Counted from the stretch's first letter, positions 8,807 to 16,757 are shown. The stretch is DNA of 64,000 nucleotides from Cellulomonas fimi (GCF_028583725.1 NZ_CP110680.1:310001-374000); one strand, 5' to 3'. The notes: a model not told the origin generated them from the letters alone. A program made the numbers and translations.

Positions 8807-9022
8807 ATGAGCCGACGCCTGCGACCCCTGCCCGACAAGCTCACCGCACCGATCCTGCACCTGGTGCAGATCACCCGCGGCGCCACCACCGACCCCACCA
8901 ACCCCGCACCCTGGGCTGCCGCCGAAGCCGGCCAGACCCCCATCCGTACCGGATACAAGGCCGCCCGCCGCACCGCCTCAGCTGGCCAGTACGCCGCGCA
9001 CCTGATCGCCCACGCGTCCTAG
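8807..9022 (+). CDS. Small hypothetical protein of the accessory patch
   Basis: A 71-residue basic protein, ATG 8807 with a GGAAGGA motif 9-15 nt upstream. It has no transmembrane helix, signal peptide or known motif (ends SAGQYAAHLIAHAS). The Shine-Dalgarno and the position directly behind a partition-protein remnant suggest a leftover gene of the same mobile element. Its stop codon overlaps by 3 nt the stop of the convergent gene at 9019. I do not recognise the family. Confidence 0.45.
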   Translation: MSRRLRPLPDKLTAPILHLVQITRGATTDPTNPAPWAAAEAGQTPIRTGYKAARRTASAGQYAAHLIAHAS

Positions 9023-10329
9023 ATGGTGGCCCAGTTGGGATCACCGGGCTGTGGGAGCTTGGCGCTCCCCTTAGCCCCGGGAGCAGCCGCTTGGGCCGTT
9101 GCCGGGTCAAGCAGCTTTCTGCGGTATCGGCTGTCGAGGACGAGGGTCAGCTCGTCGTAGGAAAGGCCTCCGCGTTGCAGCACCAGCTCGTTGAACGTCT
9201 TCAGGCCCATGATCACCTTGAGCTTGGTGAGGACCGCCTCGATGGACGATGCTGTGAACGTCGCGCGGAATGCCTCGAGCGTGAGGATGAGGTTCGCGAC
9301 GTTGCGACTATAGTTGCGGTACTGGTCCTTGTTCGCCTTGGTCAGCACTTTCACCTTGACGTTGCTGGTTCTGAGTGTTTCAAAATCAGCCGAAGCGGCC
9401 TGGTCGAGAGGAATGGCCGTGCCATGCGGCGCCAGCGGCGCTGGCGCATCCGGGTTTGGGTTTGCCTCCACAAAATGTCCGGTGCGGCCGCGGATGAGGC
9501 GGACGGGGGACGGGGCGTCCGGCGCGGGAAGATCTGGATTCTGGAGCACCTCTATAAGCTCGGACACCGTCTCCATCAACGCCGCCCGGTAGGACGCGAC
9601 GGCGGCGCCCTTAACCGAGTTGGTCGCGGCAGGGTTGTAAGGGCTCCCGGTGTAGTGATCATGCTCACTGACGACGTACGCGAGTGTGGTCGGCGCGAGG
9701 CCCTCGACGGTGTAGCCCAAGGCCCTCAACCGAGAAAATAGCCGGCCGCCCAGCGCATGCAGCGGATCCGGCCCGGCCGCCACCCTGCACGCGTAGAGCA
9801 GAAACTGGTAGCGAAGGCCCTTTGTCATGCGCTTTCGGAAGGCGATCATCAAAAAGTTCTCGTCGTATTCGCCGAGCTCGTACTCGTTCCCGTGACCGAT
9901 GAGGATCTCGCGCTCCGGTGCCGGGAGAAATGCCTCAGTGAACTCGAAACTGGACGAGCTGGTGTTGAGAGGCTCCCCATTTGGGACCATCGGCTTCTGA
10001 AGCAGCTCCGCGTTTGCCCCGGCCAGCCGCTCGTACCCGACGAGCACCTCCCCGTCAACCTTGCCGATCGTCCTGACCATCCGTTGCACCGCCACGGCGG
10101 GTCGGCCGGCGTCCCCAGGCCGGCTTGGAGACGGTGGCGCAGAGGCGATCAGGTGCTGCACCGCCCGGTTGCCTGCGGATCGCTGGAGTCCCAGCAGCAG
10201 GCGCGCGGACGGGCCGCCGCCAGTGGGGAGGGCTGGCCGCGCGGGCGAGGTCTCGCACGATGCACGACGGCACGCGCGCGGCGTCCCTTGAGACGCGTCT
10301 GGTCCGAGAGCCCGACGGTTGCCCCTCAC
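9019..10329 (-). CDS. Caspase/C80-like cysteine protease candidate with QRSAGNRAV motif
   Basis: A 436-residue protein not matching a family I can name with certainty. Residues 46-57 contain LGLQRSAGNRAV, a motif I associate with DUF4157-type and eCIS-related actinobacterial proteins. Residues 140-225 hold REILIGHGNEYE (H146), then FLLYACRVAAG (C181), followed by LGGRLFSRLRALGY and AYVVSEHDH; the GHG...C order and spacing resemble caspase-like C80 (RTX toxin self-processing) domains. The C-terminal ~200 residues are helical and unassigned. No signal peptide. GTG 10329 is the most plausible start; the frame runs on upstream only through low-quality sequence and into arsR. Codon use is visibly less GC-rich than in neighbours, consistent with recent transfer. 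A secreted or injected effector role is inference. Confidence 0.6.
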   Translation of the reverse strand: MRGNRRALGPDASQGTPRACRRASCETSPARPALPTGGGPSARLLLGLQRSAGNRAVQHLIASAPPSPSRPGDAGRPAVAVQRMVRTIGKVDGEVLVGYERLAGANAELLQKPMVPNGEPLNTSSSSFEFTEAFLPAPEREILIGHGNEYELGEYDENFLMIAFRKRMTKGLRYQFLLYACRVAAGPDPLHALGGRLFSRLRALGYTVEGLAPTTLAYVVSEHDHYTGSPYNPAATNSVKGAAVASYRAALMETVSELIEVLQNPDLPAPDAPSPVRLIRGRTGHFVEANPNPDAPAPLAPHGTAIPLDQAASADFETLRTSNVKVKVLTKANKDQYRNYSRNVANLILTLEAFRATFTASSIEAVLTKLKVIMGLKTFNELVLQRGGLSYDELTLVLDSRYRRKLLDPATAQAAAPGAKGSAKLPQPGDPNWATI

Positions 10330-10564
10330 GGCGCCCCCACTCCGTAGCAACTGCTGGTCAGCGTAGCTCCGACCGACATCGCGAGCGACATGCTGTCGCT
10401 GCGTCGTCCGGTCAACGCCTCCAGCGCACCGCGCGCAGCTGGAGCACAACCTCGTCGTCCTCGACGCGCTCGAGCACCACCGGGACGACGTTGGTGGCGG
10501 GCCGAGGTGTGCGGGGTCGTGGCGCCCTTGCGGACGTAACGGTGGCGGCGTAATGTACAACCAC
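10330..10564. other. Divergent intergenic region, no intact gene
   Basis: The 235 nt between the caspase-like gene and arsR hold both promoters. A short plus-strand-antisense stretch (about 10430-10500, minus strand) would translate to a coherent-looking tail ending EVVLQLRAVRW, possibly the 3' remnant of a displaced gene. Nothing else is recognisable. Confidence 0.4.
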
Positions 10565-10573
10565 ATGGTTGTA
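10556..10573. promoter_or_regulatory. Putative ArsR operator
   Basis: TACAACC (10556-10562) and GGTTGTA (10567-10573) form a perfect 7-bp inverted repeat with a 4-bp spacer. It overlaps the presumed arsR start region, as expected for autorepression by an ArsR-family dimer. Confidence 0.7.
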
Positions 10574-10903
10574 GGAATGGACACCGACCACGTCGACCGG
10601 GTCTTCGCTGCCCTGGCCGACCGGACCCGTCGGGACATCGTCCGGCGCGTCCTGCACGAGCAGGAGTCCGTCTCCGCACTGGCCCGGCGGTACGACATGA
10701 GCTTCGCCGCCGTCCAGAAGCACGTCGCCGTGCTCGAGCGCGCCGCGCTCGTCACCAAGACCACGCAGGGCCGCGAGCGGCTCGTGCGCGGCAACGTCGA
10801 GGCGATCCGGGCCGCCGCCCGCCTCCTCGACGCCTACGAGGAGATCTGGCGCGGACGCATCGACCGCATCCACGCCCTGCTGGACGAAGGAGAGGACGCA
10901 TGA
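10565..10903 (+). CDS. ArsR-family transcriptional regulator
   Basis: A 112-residue winged-helix regulator: VFAALADRTRRDIVRRVL, then the recognition helix region ALARRYDMSFAAVQKHVAVLERAALV and the wing TKTTQGRERLV. The cysteine metal-sensing motif of classic ArsR proteins is absent; this is the subclass that partners SRPBCC proteins. ATG 10565 lies 8 nt after TAATGT and is my choice; ATG 10577 and ATG 10553 are in frame and cannot be excluded. An 18-bp palindrome overlaps the start. The stop overlaps the start of the SRPBCC gene by 4 nt, so the two are co-translated. Confidence 0.85.
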   Translation: MVVGMDTDHVDRVFAALADRTRRDIVRRVLHEQESVSALARRYDMSFAAVQKHVAVLERAALVTKTTQGRERLVRGNVEAIRAAARLLDAYEEIWRGRIDRIHALLDEGEDA

Positions 10904-11388
10904 CCGTCATCGAGAGCCACAAGGACCCGCAGGCGCTGACGCTCACGATCAAGGCCGAGTTCACCGCCACGCCCGACAAGGTCTGGGAGGTCTGGGCGGA
11001 CCCGCGCAAGCTCGAGCGGTGGTGGGGCCCGCCGACGTGGCCCGCCACGTTCACCTCGCACGACTTCGTGCCCGGCGGCCGCGCGCAGTACTACATGACC
11101 GGCCCCGAGGGCGAGAAGGCCCACGGCTGGTGGGAGTTCGTCGCGATCGACGCACCCACGGGCCTCGCGTTCGACGACGGGTTCGCCGACCAGTCCGGCA
11201 CCCCGCAGGACGACGGCCTCGTCACGCGCGCGGTCGTGCAGCTCGACGGCGCGTTCCCCGGCACGCTCATGACGATCACGTCGACGTTCCCGTCGGCGCA
11301 GGCCATGGAGCAGCTGGTGAGCATGGGCATGGAGGACGGCATCCGCGAGGCGCTGGGCCAGGTCGACGCGATCCTCGCGGAGGACTGA
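10900..11388 (+). CDS. SRPBCC (AHSA1-like) domain protein
   Basis: A 162-residue START/Bet v1-like fold protein with family signatures VWEVWADPRKLERWWGP near the N-terminus and a C-terminal long helix MEDGIREALGQVDAIL. Such proteins bind hydrophobic small molecules in a helix-grip cavity; pairing with an ArsR repressor suggests ligand-linked regulation or detoxification, but the ligand is unknown. ATG 10900 overlaps the arsR stop (ATGA). A hairpin at 11421-11465 probably terminates the pair. Confidence 0.88.
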   Translation: MTVIESHKDPQALTLTIKAEFTATPDKVWEVWADPRKLERWWGPPTWPATFTSHDFVPGGRAQYYMTGPEGEKAHGWWEFVAIDAPTGLAFDDGFADQSGTPQDDGLVTRAVVQLDGAFPGTLMTITSTFPSAQAMEQLVSMGMEDGIREALGQVDAILAED

Positions 11389-11420
11389 CCCGGCCGCCCG
11401 GACCACCCCGGGCCACCCCG

Positions 11421-11465
11421 GACGACGGGTCGCGGCGCGGGTACGACGCGCCGTGGCCCGTCGTC
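11421..11465 (+). terminator. Terminator hairpin of arsR-SRPBCC pair
   Basis: GACGACGGG (11421-11429) pairs with CCCGTCGTC (11457-11465), and CGGCGCG with CGCGCCG inside, separated by a 3x3 internal loop, apex loop 7 nt. It lies 32 nt after the SRPBCC stop. Confidence 0.65.
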
Positions 11466-11541
11466 GTCGCGCGGACCGGACCGGCCGGGTGCGTCGCCCG
11501 CCCGACGGGCGGGCCGGCCGGACGCCACGGACGATGGGGCG

Positions 11542-12000
11542 ATGAGCGACGCGACCGACAGCCGCACCCCCGACCGCCCGACCGACGACCACCTGCCCCC
11601 GCCCGGCGTCAGCGACGCCGTCGTCGAGGCGGTCGGCGGCGTGACCGCCGCGTTCGAGGTCATCGAGCACGCGCGCGGCATGCTCTACGCCTTCCACCGC
11701 CTCGTCGGCCGCGCCGACGCCGAGCTCGCCGACGCGCTCGACCGGCTCGCCGACGCGGGCCATCCCGACGTCGCCGACGAGCTCCGCGCCGAGGTCGTCG
11801 GACGCAACGTCCTCGACGGCCGGTGGACGTTCCAGGTCGTCGAGGAGTTCGACGACGGCTACTACCGGACGTTCGCCGACGCCGAGCGCCGCACGCGCGA
11901 GCGCCTCATGGGCGGAAGGCGGCACGTCTACGAGGCGCAGCTCAAGGAGCGGAACCGCACGCACGGCCGCCCGGGCCACGAGGCACGACCGGAGGTCTGA
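11542..12000 (+). CDS. Conserved actinobacterial small protein, function unknown
   Basis: A 152-residue soluble acidic protein. An unstructured N-terminus is followed by a helical core (AAFEVIEHARGMLYAFHRLVG, ADAELADALDRLADAG) and the segment GRWTFQVVEEFDDGYY; the C-terminus is basic (QLKERNRTHGR). It looks like a single-domain helical protein and resembles hypothetical proteins of other high-GC Gram-positives, but I cannot name a family. ATG 11542 follows GACGAT (11530-11535) by six nt, a leaderless start. It converges with the glycosyltransferase gene 53 nt downstream. Confidence 0.75.
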   Translation: MSDATDSRTPDRPTDDHLPPPGVSDAVVEAVGGVTAAFEVIEHARGMLYAFHRLVGRADAELADALDRLADAGHPDVADELRAEVVGRNVLDGRWTFQVVEEFDDGYYRTFADAERRTRERLMGGRRHVYEAQLKERNRTHGRPGHEARPEV

Positions 12001-12052
12001 CGCGAGCGCCCGCCCGGCCGGTCGCCGTCGGGAGGTCGTCCGGAGGGCCGGC

Positions 12053-12808
12053 TCAGTCGGCCGCGACCAGGGCCGCCGGGCCGCGTGCGGGCGCGGGCGA
12101 CGGACCGTCCGTCGCCGGTGCGGGCCGGGGGAAGTGCTCGGCGAGGTAGCCCGCGTACCCGCCCGGCGACCGCCCGGCACGCCGCCCGGAGGTCAGCACG
12201 TCGACCACGTCCGACGCCACGATCGTCGCCCCCGCGGCGTGCAGCGCGGCGACCAGCCCGACGTCCTCGTGCTCCCGCCGCGGCGCGAAGCCGCCCGCGG
12301 CCACGTACGCGCTCGCGCGGACGCCCAGGTTGGCGCCGTGCACGTGACCGTTCGGCCGGCCGGGCACGCGCGTGCGCTGCCACCGGACGACCTCCTCCGG
12401 CAGCAGGTCCCGCGGGTCCGGCCGGACCGTCCCGACGACGACGTCCGCGCCCTCGTCGGCGAGCCGGAGCTGCTCGACGAGCCAGCCGTCGGGCACCTCC
12501 GAGTCGGCGTCCGTGCACGCGACCCACACGTCGGCGAGGTCGCCGCGGACGCGGTCCAGCGCCGACCGGACCCCGGCCGCGCGCGCCCGGCCGACGTTGC
12601 CGCCGCGCGTGACGACCGTGCGGACCGCGGGGAAGCACGCGACGACGTCCGCCGTGCCGTCACGGCACCCGTCGAGCACCACGACCACGTCGACGCGCAC
12701 GTCGGCCGGGAGCCGGTGCGCGGCCGCGGACACCGACGCGAGGCAGCGTCCGACCAGGTCCTCCTCGTCACGCGCGGGGACGACGACCGCGACGTGCCGG
12801 ACGCTCAC
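12053..12808 (-). CDS. GT2-family glycosyltransferase
   Basis: A 251-residue GT-A fold transferase. N-terminal VVVPARDEEDLVGRCLASV is the nucleotide-sugar binding strand, ACTDADSEVPDGWL carries the DxD-like metal site, and GANLGVRASAYVAAGGF with EDVGLVAAL is the usual acceptor/base region. No membrane segments are visible, so the enzyme is probably cytoplasmic. The donor and acceptor are unknown. GTG 12808 overlaps the stop of the PIG-L/methyltransferase gene by 4 nt (GTGA). It is the last gene of a three-gene operon. Confidence 0.85.
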   Translation of the reverse strand: MSVRHVAVVVPARDEEDLVGRCLASVSAAAHRLPADVRVDVVVVLDGCRDGTADVVACFPAVRTVVTRGGNVGRARAAGVRSALDRVRGDLADVWVACTDADSEVPDGWLVEQLRLADEGADVVVGTVRPDPRDLLPEEVVRWQRTRVPGRPNGHVHGANLGVRASAYVAAGGFAPRREHEDVGLVAALHAAGATIVASDVVDVLTSGRRAGRSPGGYAGYLAEHFPRPAPATDGPSPAPARGPAALVAAD

Positions 12809-14409
12809 AGGAGCCCCGTCCGTCGGGCCACGGACCGGGGGTCTGCGGCGAGCACGTCGAGCACGAAGTCGGCCTCCTCGTGACGGACCAGCGGGGCGAG
12901 GTCGAGCGTGCGTCGCAGCACGCGGTGCACCTCGTCGCCGGTCAGGGGGTAGTCGGCGACGGGGTGCCGCCAGTGCACGGCCACGACGGTGCCGCCGGGC
13001 GCGAGCGAGGCCCGCAGGGCGCGGGCGGTGCGGACGAGGTCCGCGCGGGACAGGTAGTACCCGACCTCGGACAGCACGACGAGGTCCCACGGACCGTCCG
13101 GGACGCGCGCGGCGACGTCGCCGACCTCCACGCGGACGTGCGGGGCGCCCGCGACCCGCTCGCGCGCCCGCGCGACCGCGGCGGGTGCGACGTCGACGGC
13201 CAGCAGCGTGTCGCAGCGCTCCGCGAGCGCGGCGGTGAGGACGCCGATCGAGCAGCCGACCTCCAGCACGCGACCGTGCCGTGCCGCGGGCAGCGCCGCG
13301 AGCGTGACCGCCCGCTTGCGCTCCTCGTACCAGCGGTCCTCGAAGCCCCACGGGTCGTCGCGGCGCGCGTACGTCGCGTCGAAGAAGTCCTGCCGCAGCG
13401 TCGCGGGCGTCGCGTCGTCGTCGACGACGAGCACGTCGACGTCCCGGTCGAGCGCGGCCACCAGGGCGGGGTGCACGACGGCCGCGTCGCGCGGGTCGTC
13501 GGACAGCGGGTGCACCTGCGAGCGGTGGGCCGCGACGGCCCGGTGACGCCGGACGACGGACGCGTCCGCGAGGTCGACGACGCGCAGGCGGTCCCACGGC
13601 ACGCGCGGGTCGTCGGGCGTCGCCCACTGCCACATCCACAGCGGGTACTCGACGAGGCGCGCGCCGGTCTCGGCCGCCAGCGCCGCCCCGATCTCGCCCG
13701 CGACGCGGTGGTCGCGGTGGCCGTCGCCGCGCCACGGCACGACGAGCGTGTCGACCGAGTCGGTGCCGAGCACGCGGCGCAGGTCGTCCCGGACGGCGTC
13801 GCGCACCTCGCGCAGGCCGCCGTCGGGATGTCCGAGCAGCGTCACGGGCGACGCCGGCGACAGGATCGCGACGGCCGCCCGGACCTCGGCGGCGCGCCGC
13901 TCGACGAGCGCCGCGGGGGCGTGCGTCGGTGAGCCGGGGTGCGACGCCGCGCCGTCCGTGAGGACCACGACCTCCGGCGGGTTGCCCCGCGCGGCGAGCT
14001 CGGCGACGAGGCCGCCGACGGCGAGCGACTCGTCGTCCGCGTGCGCAGCGACGACGACCGTCCGACCGGTCGGGAGCGCGAGCGCGGGCAGGTCGGGCCA
14101 GCGGGGGTCGGCCGCCCAGGCGTCGGCGGGGGCCGCCGGGGCGTCGCGGCCCTCGAACGCGACCCGGCCGCCGACCACGGCAGCGGGCGAGCCCGCGCCG
14201 GTCGTGGCGGCGTCGGACGTGCCCGCCCTGGTCGTGCCCGCGCGGTTCTTGCCCGGGTTGGTCGTGCCCGCGTTGGTCGTGCCCGCGTCAGTCGCACCCG
14301 CGTTGGTCGTGCCCGCGTCAGTCGCACCCGCGTTGGTCATGCCCGCGTCAGTCGCACCCGCGCCCGACGTGCCCCCGGTCGGCGCGACGGCGGTGCTGCC
14401 CCGCGTCAC
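12805..14409 (-). CDS. Bifunctional PIG-L deacetylase / SAM-dependent methyltransferase
   Basis: A 534-residue fusion. After a Thr/Ala/Gly-rich repetitive N-terminus (to about residue 85) comes a PIG-L (LmbE) Zn-dependent N-acetylglucosamine deacetylase-type domain: VVVAAHADDESLAVGG in place of the usual AHPDDE and GDGHRDHRVAGEIG as the second metal motif. The C-terminal ~200 residues form a NodS-like class I methyltransferase: VLEVGCSIGVLTAALAE is the SAM motif I and LLAVDVAP motif II. PIG-L enzymes deacetylate amino sugars in mycothiol and GPI-type pathways; here the substrate is unknown. Start GTG 14409 overlaps the upstream acyl-CoA dehydrogenase-like stop (GTGA); GTG 14412 is one codon further. 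The downstream GT2 gene overlaps by 4 nt. Confidence 0.88.
   Translation of the reverse strand: MTRGSTAVAPTGGTSGAGATDAGMTNAGATDAGTTNAGATDAGTTNAGTTNPGKNRAGTTRAGTSDAATTGAGSPAAVVGGRVAFEGRDAPAAPADAWAADPRWPDLPALALPTGRTVVVAAHADDESLAVGGLVAELAARGNPPEVVVLTDGAASHPGSPTHAPAALVERRAAEVRAAVAILSPASPVTLLGHPDGGLREVRDAVRDDLRRVLGTDSVDTLVVPWRGDGHRDHRVAGEIGAALAAETGARLVEYPLWMWQWATPDDPRVPWDRLRVVDLADASVVRRHRAVAAHRSQVHPLSDDPRDAAVVHPALVAALDRDVDVLVVDDDATPATLRQDFFDATYARRDDPWGFEDRWYEERKRAVTLAALPAARHGRVLEVGCSIGVLTAALAERCDTLLAVDVAPAAVARARERVAGAPHVRVEVGDVAARVPDGPWDLVVLSEVGYYLSRADLVRTARALRASLAPGGTVVAVHWRHPVADYPLTGDEVHRVLRRTLDLAPLVRHEEADFVLDVLAADPRSVARRTGLL
14216..14372 (-). repeat. Tandem repeat encoding (D/N)AG(T/A)T pentads
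   Basis: Around ten 15-bp units within the 5' end of the PIG-L/methyltransferase gene encode GATDAGTTNAGATDAG-type sequence. Alternating 30-bp blocks are almost identical at the DNA level. The insert lies before the first folded domain and looks like a linker that has expanded by slippage. Confidence 0.85.
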
Positions 14410-15416
14410 CACGGGGACCCCCCGCGCGCGGCCAGCGCGGCTCCGAGCGACGCGTCGTCCCGCTCCGCGTGGTGCTGCCGCACGTAGACCTGCAGGTCCG
14501 CGACGCGCTTGGCGTGCTCGGGCTCGAGCGCGAGCGGCGCCGGGCCGAGCGCGTGCCCGACGCGCGTGAGCACGTCCTCGCAGACGCGTGCGACGGTGCC
14601 GCGGACGCGCTTGGCGAGGAGGCGGCCGTCGTCGGCGTCGAGCGTGCCCGCGTCGACGAGCGCAGCGGCCTCGGCGAGCGCGCGCCGCGCGGACTGCAGG
14701 CCCTCGTCGACCGCGCCGAGGTGCAGGTGCAGCAGGGGCGTGTCGGCGCCGCGCACCCCGTCGAGCAGACGCCGCGCGAGCCCGACCGCGCCGCCGTACC
14801 AGCACGCGGCCACGCCGATCCCGCCCCACCAGAACCCCGGGCGCGTCAGGTACCAGCCGGGTGCACCGACGGGCTGGGCGGGCACGTCGTCGAACCGGAC
14901 GGACGTGCTGGGGATCTCGACGAGCCCGCGCGCGGCCCACGGATCGTCACCGGGCGTCACGCCGGGACCGCGCAGCGCGACGGCGAACAGGCCCCGGCCA
15001 CCGTCGGGCAGGTGCGCGGTGACGAGCGCCGCGTCGAGCCGGTCCGCGAGCGAGCACCATGGCTTGACCCCGCGCAGCCGCCACCCGTCGGCGTCCTCGA
15101 CGGCGTCGAGCCGGACGCCGGGACCCTCCGCGGCGAACACGCCCCACGTCGCGCTGTCGTCGACGACCGTGGGACGGGCCTGCGCCTGGGCGAGGATCGC
15201 GCGCGCGTCGAGGTGCGGCTCGACGGCCCGCGCGACGGAGAGGTCGGCCGCCGCGAGCGTGGCGAGCAGCTCCCACAGCCGCCGGGTTCCGCCCGCACCG
15301 GGGACCAGGTCGTCGGACCACGTGCGCACGGCGGCGAGCGCGGCGTCGACGGTCCGCGGGACGTCGACGTCGGCGCCCCGGGCGGTCCGCTCGCGCGGGA
15401 CGGGGTCGAGCAGCAC
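14406..15416 (-). CDS. Acyl-CoA dehydrogenase-like protein
   Basis: A 336-residue protein of the acyl-CoA dehydrogenase superfamily, shorter than the usual ~380. The middle domain shows GVFAAEGPGVRLDAVEDADGW followed by LRGVKPWCSLADRLDAALV and STSVRFDDVPAQPVG; a helical C-terminal domain has RRLLDGVRGADTPLLHLHLG and ends with VYVRQHHAERDDASL. The catalytic Glu of classical dehydrogenases cannot be placed with confidence. GTG 15416 was chosen because sequence further upstream is repetitive and Pro-rich. It is the first gene of an operon with the PIG-L/methyltransferase and GT2 genes, all joined by 4-nt overlaps; an oxidation or flavin-dependent step on a sugar-linked substrate is an inference. 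Confidence 0.78.
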   Translation of the reverse strand: MLLDPVPRERTARGADVDVPRTVDAALAAVRTWSDDLVPGAGGTRRLWELLATLAAADLSVARAVEPHLDARAILAQAQARPTVVDDSATWGVFAAEGPGVRLDAVEDADGWRLRGVKPWCSLADRLDAALVTAHLPDGGRGLFAVALRGPGVTPGDDPWAARGLVEIPSTSVRFDDVPAQPVGAPGWYLTRPGFWWGGIGVAACWYGGAVGLARRLLDGVRGADTPLLHLHLGAVDEGLQSARRALAEAAALVDAGTLDADDGRLLAKRVRGTVARVCEDVLTRVGHALGPAPLALEPEHAKRVADLQVYVRQHHAERDDASLGAALAARGGSPW

Positions 15417-15708
15417 GGGGATCGTCGGACGGCCCTCCGGTCGAGGTGGCTGGTGCGGGTCGGTGTGGCTGGTGCGGGTCGGCGTGGCTGGTGCGGGGCG
15501 GTGGGCTGGTGCGGGTGGGCGGGACGGGCTCGGGACGGTGCGGGTGGCGCGGTCGGTGGCGACGTGATCGTGCGGCGCGGAGGTCGGTGCTGCAACCGGA
15601 GCGGGCGACGTCGCCCGTGCGGGCGACCGGGCGGTGCGGCGTGGGGAGGCCCCGTCGTGGTCGCGGGTGGGCGCGGGCCGGACGCGCCTCGCCCCGGCGG
15701 TCGCGGTG
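15417..15708. repeat. Intergenic region with 19-bp direct repeats
   Basis: This gap lies between the acyl-CoA dehydrogenase-like operon and the hydrolase gene. From 15448 four near-identical 18-19-bp units beginning GGCTGGTGCGGG follow each other to about 15519. The minus-strand frame of the operon's first gene stays open through it, so part could be an N-terminal extension, but the translation is Thr/Pro/His low complexity. No other gene is seen. Confidence 0.6.
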
Positions 15709-16719
15709 TCAGGCCGTGCAGCGGCGCACGAAGTGCAGGATGCGGTCGAGCGCGACGGCACCGTCGGCCGTGTCGGGCTCGAACTGGTACTCGTGCGGCA
15801 GCGCCGGCTCGTGGTCGTCGGGGAAGAACAGCGTCTCGACGTCGACGCCGTGGCCCTGGAGGGTCGCCGCGAGGGTCACCGACTGGACGCGCAGCGGGTC
15901 GGCGTTGCCGACGGTCACGAACGTCGACGGGAAGGCCGCGGTGACGTGCCGGCCGACGGACATCGACGAGAGGAACGCCTCGTCGTCGAGGAAGTGCCGG
16001 TCGCCGCTGTACGCCCAGCCGCACGCCCGCAGCACGTCGCGCAGCGGAGACCGCGGGTCGAGCTGCGCGAGGTCGAAGACGCCGCAGCACAGCACGACGC
16101 CCCGCAGCTGCGCGGGGTGCACGGTCGGCTCGACGCCGAGCGAGCGCGCGTACGACGGCACCGTCGTGAGCGTCGCGACCTGCGCGCTGATCTGCGCGCC
16201 GGCCGAGTCGCCCGCGAGCACGAGCCGCGACGGTTCCACGTGGAACCGCGCGGCGTGCTCCTGCACGTGGCGCAGCGCGTCGGCGACCTGGCGGACGGGC
16301 GTCGGGTACCGCGCCTCGGGTGCGCGCGTGTAGCGGGGTGCGACGACCGTGACACCGTGGCTCGCGAGCATCCGGAACCAGCCGCGCAGCTCGTCCTTGG
16401 TCCCGCCGACGAACGCGCCGCCGTGGGTCCAGACGACCGTCGGCAGGGAGCCGGTGGCACCGGCCGGGTGGAACACGTCGAGGACCTCGTCGTCGCCGGG
16501 CCCGTAGCGCTCGTCGAGGACGGCGGTGACGTCCGCCGGGCCGAGCGCGTCGAGCCGGGCCGTGCGGTCGACGACGCCCCGCGCGAACTGGCGGCGCACG
16601 AGCAGCACCGTCGGACGCGGGCTCACCAGCAGCGACGCCCGGAGGAGGCCGAGCGCGGCTCGTCCGGCGAGTCCCCGCAGGCCCGCCGGGCGTGCGGAGG
16701 AGACCGGCGAGCGGCTCAC
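15709..16719 (-). CDS. Alpha/beta hydrolase, hormone-sensitive-lipase type
   Basis: A 336-residue HSL-family esterase. The oxyanion motif HGGAF is at 99-103, the nucleophile elbow GDSAG at 170-174 (Ser172), and VGNADPL and DDHEPALPHEYQF carry the acid and His of the triad. A hydrophobic N-terminal stretch (residues 15-45) may associate it with the membrane. Carboxylesters are the expected substrates. The GTG start overlaps by 4 nt the stop of a 13-residue leader ORF that begins at 16757 with its own leaderless promoter. It is upstream of, but not overlapping, the acyl-CoA dehydrogenase-like operon on the same strand. Confidence 0.88.
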   Translation of the reverse strand: MSRSPVSSARPAGLRGLAGRAALGLLRASLLVSPRPTVLLVRRQFARGVVDRTARLDALGPADVTAVLDERYGPGDDEVLDVFHPAGATGSLPTVVWTHGGAFVGGTKDELRGWFRMLASHGVTVVAPRYTRAPEARYPTPVRQVADALRHVQEHAARFHVEPSRLVLAGDSAGAQISAQVATLTTVPSYARSLGVEPTVHPAQLRGVVLCCGVFDLAQLDPRSPLRDVLRACGWAYSGDRHFLDDEAFLSSMSVGRHVTAAFPSTFVTVGNADPLRVQSVTLAATLQGHGVDVETLFFPDDHEPALPHEYQFEPDTADGAVALDRILHFVRRCTA

Positions 16720-16757
16720 GCCCGTCCCGCCCGCACCCGCACCGCGCGCGCCGTCAT
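16716..16757 (-). CDS. Leaderless 13-residue leader ORF before the hydrolase
   Basis: ATG 16757 lies seven nt after TAGGCT (16765-16770 on the minus strand), and its 14-codon frame (MTARAVRVRAGRA, stop 16716-16718) ends in a GTGA overlap with the hydrolase start at 16719. It is Arg-rich, with no aromatic or branched run suggesting amino-acid attenuation. Its likely role is translational coupling: ribosomes enter the leaderless mRNA here and restart on the hydrolase. Confidence 0.5.
   Translation of the reverse strand: MTARAVRVRAGRA

Noticed and set aside
10330..10794. N-terminal extension of the caspase-like gene to 10794
   Set aside because: It would overlap arsR completely and translates to Arg/Ser/Cys-rich noise.
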